Source: Terfezia claveryi
Taxonomy: Eukaryota > Ascomycota > Pezizomycetes > Pezizales > Pezizaceae
Assembly: GCA_015179025.1 (NCBI GenBank)
Contig: WHUX01000010.1
Coordinates: forward strand, 496,001 to 560,000
DNA: 64,000 nucleotides
Reading direction: 5' to 3'
Below, in pieces: positions 59,130 through 64,000 of this stretch; position 1 is the first letter of the stretch, and each line of letters starts with the position of its first letter. Below the pieces are notes generated by a model that was not told the origin of the DNA, made no database searches, and saw only the letters and a list, made by a program, of their open reading frames with translations. Both the position numbers and the translations under genes were made by a program.

Positions 59130-59756
59130 ATATACACCTGGTGTCGGGATTCTGATAGTATGGCACTGACCGACAAGCTACAACACTGATAGCAGTATGG
59201 GTTCTGAACAACGCGCGTCAAGCCGGCCGCCATTTGGGTGGCTGATTCCACCGCATTTATAGTACGGATGCATCAGTTGTAGGTGGTAACGGTGACTGGC
59301 GGAGCAACCTGTGTTGTAGAGGCACGGGTTTTAGTAGTGACTGCAGGCTCTGTAAGAGTACCCTAAGTCGTTGTTACAGCTAGCTTGGTGGACTTTACGA
59401 CAGAGGTGATCTTTTCAGGAGCACTATGGTAGGAGCGGAAGACCCAGACAGCGGGTCCAGGAATGGGGTACGATATAGATATCAAACAGAATTTCGGGAG
59501 TGATTGGAACAAAGTTGAAGGTTCCTGGAGGCTTCTCGGATCCACTGGAAGTGACAGTGATCTGAGAGCATGATGGATAGAACTGGGCTCCCATGACTCT
59601 GTTGGTTTGGAAGTTGGTTTCGGCCTCATGGAGGGTGATAATCTCCGCTCGGAGATGGTAGTCGCCTGGGACCAAACTGGAATGTATGCTATAACTGGTG
59701 TCATGATTGCCTATCTTGGGCTCAGTGGTGTATGAATGTCTGCACAGGTGTTTCAA
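59130..59756 (-). pseudogene. Remnant of an AA9 lytic polysaccharide monooxygenase with CBM1-like tail
   Basis: The minus-strand frame at 59756-59424 contains LVPGDYHLRAEIITLHEAE, then MGAQFYPSCSQITVTSSGSEKPPGTFNFV and ILFDIY, the middle and end of an AA9 domain. AA9 enzymes are copper-dependent and cut cellulose. A frame change near 59470 leads to ISYPIPGPAVW, the usual end of the domain. Ser/Thr/Val-rich linker pieces follow (ITSVVKSTKLAVTTT). CGGI and RVVQNPYCYQCC words near 59260-59180 lie in different frames and look like a broken CBM1 cellulose-binding module. The signal peptide, the N-terminal histidine and the first half of the domain are missing. I infer a decayed or truncated copy. 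Confidence 0.75.
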
Positions 59757-62700
59757 CTAGGACTCTCAAGCATTACTTAGTTAGGTTGTCTTGTCATTGA
59801 AACAGGAGGCGGTGGTCAAGAAGTTTTGATAATTAAATACGATCTCTAGCCTTGAATTCTTTCTGGAGGTCAACCCGTTAATCATCGTGAGTACCCCAGG
59901 TAAACGTGGGGCATGGGGCCACTCCCCTTTAGGCATACCTCAAGTACCACCCCCAGAATAAAGGACAACCAGTAGTGCGTAGTCCCGGGACTGGTCCCAC
60001 AGTCCGGGACTAATAGGGGAGTTCTCTACGGTACGAGAGTTCCCTGGATAGACTGATTTTGCGTTCACATACATCCACATATCAAGAGTAACATGTGGTA
60101 GACAGGTGTGAGTATAGTATATAAGTATAAGGCATTGCCCACATGAATATATATATATAAATTAAACAAAACTTGTTAAAAATTCACTGGCAAGAAGGAC
60201 GATTCATTATAACGCTCAACAACCACTACTGGAACGACAGGCAGTTTTATAGTCTGGTTGGCTAGCAGTTTTACATCAAATGAACTGTCGTACAAATAAC
60301 GAGGCGGCTTATGATTAGACACAGGGAGTATTAAATCCCCGATAGCCCCGACTAAAAGCCCGACTAACTCTAAAATAAATCGAATCACAAGCACAACCAT
60401 TCGGGAACGAGGACCATCCGGGGTTGTACGTGACTTCGAAAGATTTAACACAATACACAAACAAATTGGCAAAGCTAGACAAGGTTGGCAACAAGTTGGA
60501 TATATATGAACGACTTGAAAGAATGTCGCGAATGTACAGTACATCCGAATTCTTGAGCTGAAGTGAACTAAAAAAACTTCCTAAAAAATGAGGGCATGTT
60601 ATATAGGCTTCTGCTCGTACCTGGTCCACATAATTTATCTATTGGGTGCAAAGCTCCCTAACCCCCCCTCCCCCCCCCCCCTTCCCCCCGGCTCCCAAAT
60701 AGTCCCTGATATCTCTCTTTCTTTTTTTTTTTTTTTTTATTTACCTTTTTTACTTTTTTCAGTAGAACTGAAGATTGTAGCCAAAATTTGATTTTGACAA
60801 GTAAGGGGAAGTAATCGCTTTTTTGGTAGCATTTAATTTTCTTTTTGTCTGCCAGAGGACTATCGATATTATTGCCCTGCGTAGGCCTGTCCATAATCCA
60901 TGTGGGGAAGAAGAAGGGCAGGTGGGTCAATAATGAGTCTGGGACCGAGAACATCAATAATGCAAGATATTGTAAAGGCTATCGGAAGTTTTCCATCCAG
61001 CAGCTCAGTTAAAGGTGGTCAGGATATTTATTAACCGATTGCAGCGTGGAAAATTTGGCTCTTGCGGTGCTATCAGATGCCATTGACGTTACGAAATTTG
61101 CTCAAATATGGAGCTAAGAAGTTTCTGTTTCTACTCGCGTGCATGAGTTATATATATGTGCAAGAAATCCAAATGTATGCCTTGTTGATACAAAGGCCGC
61201 CGCAGTGATGAAGTACAGAGCATCGCAATAAGGGCCTATAGATACTGAATGCCACACTTAGAGCCAGCCTCGAATGGTTACATACAATATGTTGGATGCA
61301 ACTTAGCTAATGAACCTTATGGTAACTGGTGACATTCATGATCGGCTACCAGCGAAGGGCGCTGAAAGATGTCAAATGGCACTTAGTTAAATAATACAAC
61401 CTACCTTGCTGAAGCTCCAGAACAATTACTTTCTGCCCTAAAATGTACATTTCCTATCCTCAGTTAAATAAGATATATATGCTGAGTACTCCACCAGGAT
61501 TTTGATTGCAATTCATCCCTACAAGGTGTACATAGTAGTCGTCATGGATCAAAAGGGGGAGAATCGGGGCTGAGGGGAAAGAGGGGCAAGATATATGTGT
61601 TGGGAGGGGAGGGGAGATGAAGTAGCCATAGAATGCGTGGAGCTACTGGGGAAAGTACCAGAGAGTAGGAATGGAGGGTTTGTTTCACGAAACAATCATG
61701 ATGCCCTTAGGCTGGTTTCAGGCCTTGCGTTATGGAGTGGAGTTTTGGAATCGGCAATGGTTGTATTCATACAGTATCACCATTTGGTCATGAAAATTAC
61801 TGCGGAACAAACCTCTTTTCCCATTGGATAGTCCTCGCTCTGAGGCTCAGTATTTATCCAACTTTTCCAGGCCATTCGCATATTGGTTGCAATCCCTTTT
61901 TACGGGTCTTTCCCGACAGGGGCTGCTCACTGATGTTTCACTTACTTAGTTGCCTGTAGGGAATAACTTTATGGATCATGCAATATACATGGGGGTACAT
62001 ATGTACATACATCTTAAGTACCTAAGATTAAGTACTCCCTGGGAACTTTTCTGGGAGTACTGTATACTTGCACCCAAAAGGTTGATTCCATTGCAGATCA
62101 TCATCGTTGCATGGCTATGGCGCAAATGTCCAGAGGGTATGTAGCACCCAAGCGTTCCTGTTGGGAGTCGGCTCTCCTGACGAACAATCACAAAGTACCC
62201 CGACGATACACATCCCCCAACGTGTTCTCCGCTTCATCAACCAAAGCTCCACACCATACACAACTTCGAGTTCAGCGCACATACTTGTAAATATTTCGAA
62301 GCACTTGTACATATTCCAGGTTACACGCATGGTATAAGCAGGTCCGGCGCAGGTATCCAGGGAAGCAAATTACCCTTCCTGGGACAGCATTCCCTCTGGC
62401 GCGTGACGCGCAGTACGTTCTGCCACCGGAATTGCGGTTCCATTTGTGCAACTGAATAAGAGAACCCGGGAACTTGCACAGAGTGGAACAGCTAGAGGTT
62501 GATGGAACAATCGGAATCACCTAACATCCCCAACACTTCACGCAAACAATTAAAGTCACGGCACACTGGGGCAGCTGTAAATTCCAACAGTGGGGAAGCA
62601 ACTGGAAAGATAGAAATTAAGGGTATCCATCGAACCGTCAGGTGGAAAGCTTGTTAATAACGGGCTATTTCAGGGTTTCATCATAGCATAAAGGGCAGCC

Positions 62701-63031
62701 AAGCGGACGTCAGTGATTTCAAAAGTGGAAGAGGATACATATTCAACACAGGGGAAGAAGGTTCTACAAGACGCATAATTACTCAGTTAAGGGAAGCAAT
62801 CTCCGAAATCTATTTACGGACATACACACATTACACACTCTTTAAACTTCAACGTCAACTGCAACCCGGAAGTCACGGTCACAAAAGGAGAACAGCGCTT
62901 GCCTTCCGGCGGCGTGCAGCAGGCAGGTATCGCACATATATCATACGTCCGGAAGAGACACGGAAGACGAGACGTTGAAGTCTGAGAGCACGGGTGCTTT
63001 TGCATCAGGGACCAACAAGACACAGCAGGTT
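59757..63031. other. Gene-free region of 3.3 kb
   Basis: No gene can be supported. The stretch contains a C run (60663-60681), a T run (60721-60740) and scattered short frames without family signal. The last several hundred bases should be the promoter and 5' leader of the gene starting near 63032. Confidence 0.5.
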
Positions 63032-64000
63032 ATGGCGTGCTTAGTTCCAGAGGAATCAAATTACCCTCCCCCGCCACCAACACCAATTGCAGGGGAGAGT
63101 GCAGATGCAAGTGCACCAGCAGAAGGGAGGAAGGAAGCCACGGAGGAGAATGAAAGAGGTACCATTTCTGATGTTACAGAGATAATTTCCACAGCAACGG
63201 ACGCCATCATTACAAGGACCGCCCCATCCCCAATATCAACCCCATCAACTCCCGCCGAGGAGTACCCCGCTGAAACCAACAGTCTTTTCAATTCCGGTCC
63301 ACATCCATCTACAATACCATCAGCCGTGTCACCTTTATCAGAACCAACAACAGCAGCAGCACCATGCAGCATCGAACCACCTGTCCAACTGCGATATTCC
63401 CGTTCCTTCAAACGGGATTCAGGGCTAGCTGTGGAGGAGAGCCCTACGGCTGGGAACCCTACGATTGCATTTGCTACACCTGCCCCTATCCAGGGTTACG
63501 CAACCTCACCCTCGTCGGGAAAGCCTAAACGTTATGCATCATCTGTGGTTGGTGCAGCAAGTATTGGTGGTGGTAGTGTCGCCCCAAGTATTTTAACACC
63601 AGAAGATGAGCTAGCGTCACGGAGAGTGCGGTCCCTATATGATTCCGGAAGCGATATTCAAAGTTCATACTCAAGACGAGGCCCTGTAGATTCCGATGCA
63701 GGGAGCATGGTGGTCCCGGGTGGGAGGACCAAGAGAGTTAGTAGAGGACTGAGGAATAGTTTAGTAGTTACGGACGAGGAGGGGGGTTTTTCATCGGAAA
63801 TTGGAAGTCGGGCCCTAAGGGAAGAGGAAGAAGGGGAGCAAATAGATGGGCACACAGGGCTTTCAATTGAAGTTCGGAATACTAGTGTGGAATTACCTGG
63901 AGAAAAAGATGAAATATTGCCGGCGGGCGGGATGGAGGATTGGAGCGACATTGAGGGTAAACAAATTGACAGGTATTGACATCTCGGCGCCGAGTGGCCA
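63032..64000 (+). CDS. 5' part of a Ser/Pro-rich gene, possibly a TBC (Rab-GAP) protein
   Basis: The frame starts MACLVPEESNYPPPPPTP at the first ATG (63032); the open frame begins further upstream without ATG, so an earlier exon is possible. It runs through Ser/Thr/Pro-rich, low-complexity sequence with RYSRSFKRDSG and RTKRVSRGLRNSLVVTDEEGG. It ends MEDWSDIEGKQIDRY just before a stop. A GACAG|GTATTG donor at 63972 suggests that the gene continues past the window. The phrase EDWSDIEGK.IDRYG resembles the lead-in to the TBC domain in some fungal Rab-GAPs, but the catalytic domain is outside the window, so this is a guess. Confidence 0.55.

Noticed and set aside
61595..62337. Several short open frames with ATG
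   Set aside because: They overlap in different frames, are under 80 codons and have no recognisable motif or splice context.
1..64000. Secondary-metabolite cluster, CRISPR array or prophage
   Set aside because: No polyketide, peptide synthetase or terpene genes, no spaced repeats of CRISPR type, and a eukaryotic gene structure throughout.

Overview
The window looks like nuclear chromosomal DNA of a filamentous ascomycete (Pezizomycotina). The genes have short introns of about 50-130 nt with GT-AG ends and CTAAC/CTGAC-like branch points. The proteins are typical of that group: SYP1, MAD1, BIR1, NOP58, TRM4, CDC45, GPI15 and a PARP-E2 fusion. I lean towards an early-diverging class such as Pezizomycetes because of the Plavaka-like transposon and CpG-type decay of transposon copies, but that is inference only.

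Layout. 1-26.6 kb is a dense housekeeping block: SYP1 F-BAR endocytic adaptor (+), a fold-back repeat element with Myb/SANT-like fragments, a single-pass membrane SH3 protein (-), exonuclease V EXO5 (+), spindle checkpoint MAD1 (+), mitochondrial CDP-DAG synthase TAM41 (+), chromosomal passenger BIR1 (-), mitochondrial ribosomal uS15m (-) and box C/D snoRNP core NOP58 (+). The last two are divergent from one short promoter. 26.6-30.2 kb is AT-rich and gene-poor. 30.2-45.6 kb holds five genes all on the minus strand: TRM4 tRNA m5C methyltransferase, CDC45 replicative helicase factor, an unrecognised two-TM protein, GPI15/PIG-H of GPI-anchor synthesis, and a large PARP plus ubiquitin-E2 fusion.

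45.9-57.2 kb is a nested transposon. A pogo/Fot1-type element (45-bp inverted repeats, TA target duplication, DD35D transposase) has been split inside its transposase gene by a 9.36-kb Plavaka/CACTA-like element with short CATYAGCA ends and an AA (or GAA) duplication. The inner element carries a broken Plavaka transposase and three more genes: one DUF6532-like, one unrecognised, one proline-rich. Joining the flanks restores the outer transposase frame, so both insertion sites are placed to within a base or so.

57.4-64 kb has the Golgi-tethering subunit COG7 (-), a decayed AA9 lytic polysaccharide monooxygenase with a CBM1-like tail (-), about 3.3 kb with no gene I can see, and the 5' part of a serine/proline-rich gene (+) that runs off the end. 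Genes act in separate pathways and there is no sign of a metabolic gene cluster. The host genes read cleanly through about 24 kb of coding sequence, while the transposon genes are full of one-base shifts and stops, so the breaks in the latter are real decay rather than general sequence error.
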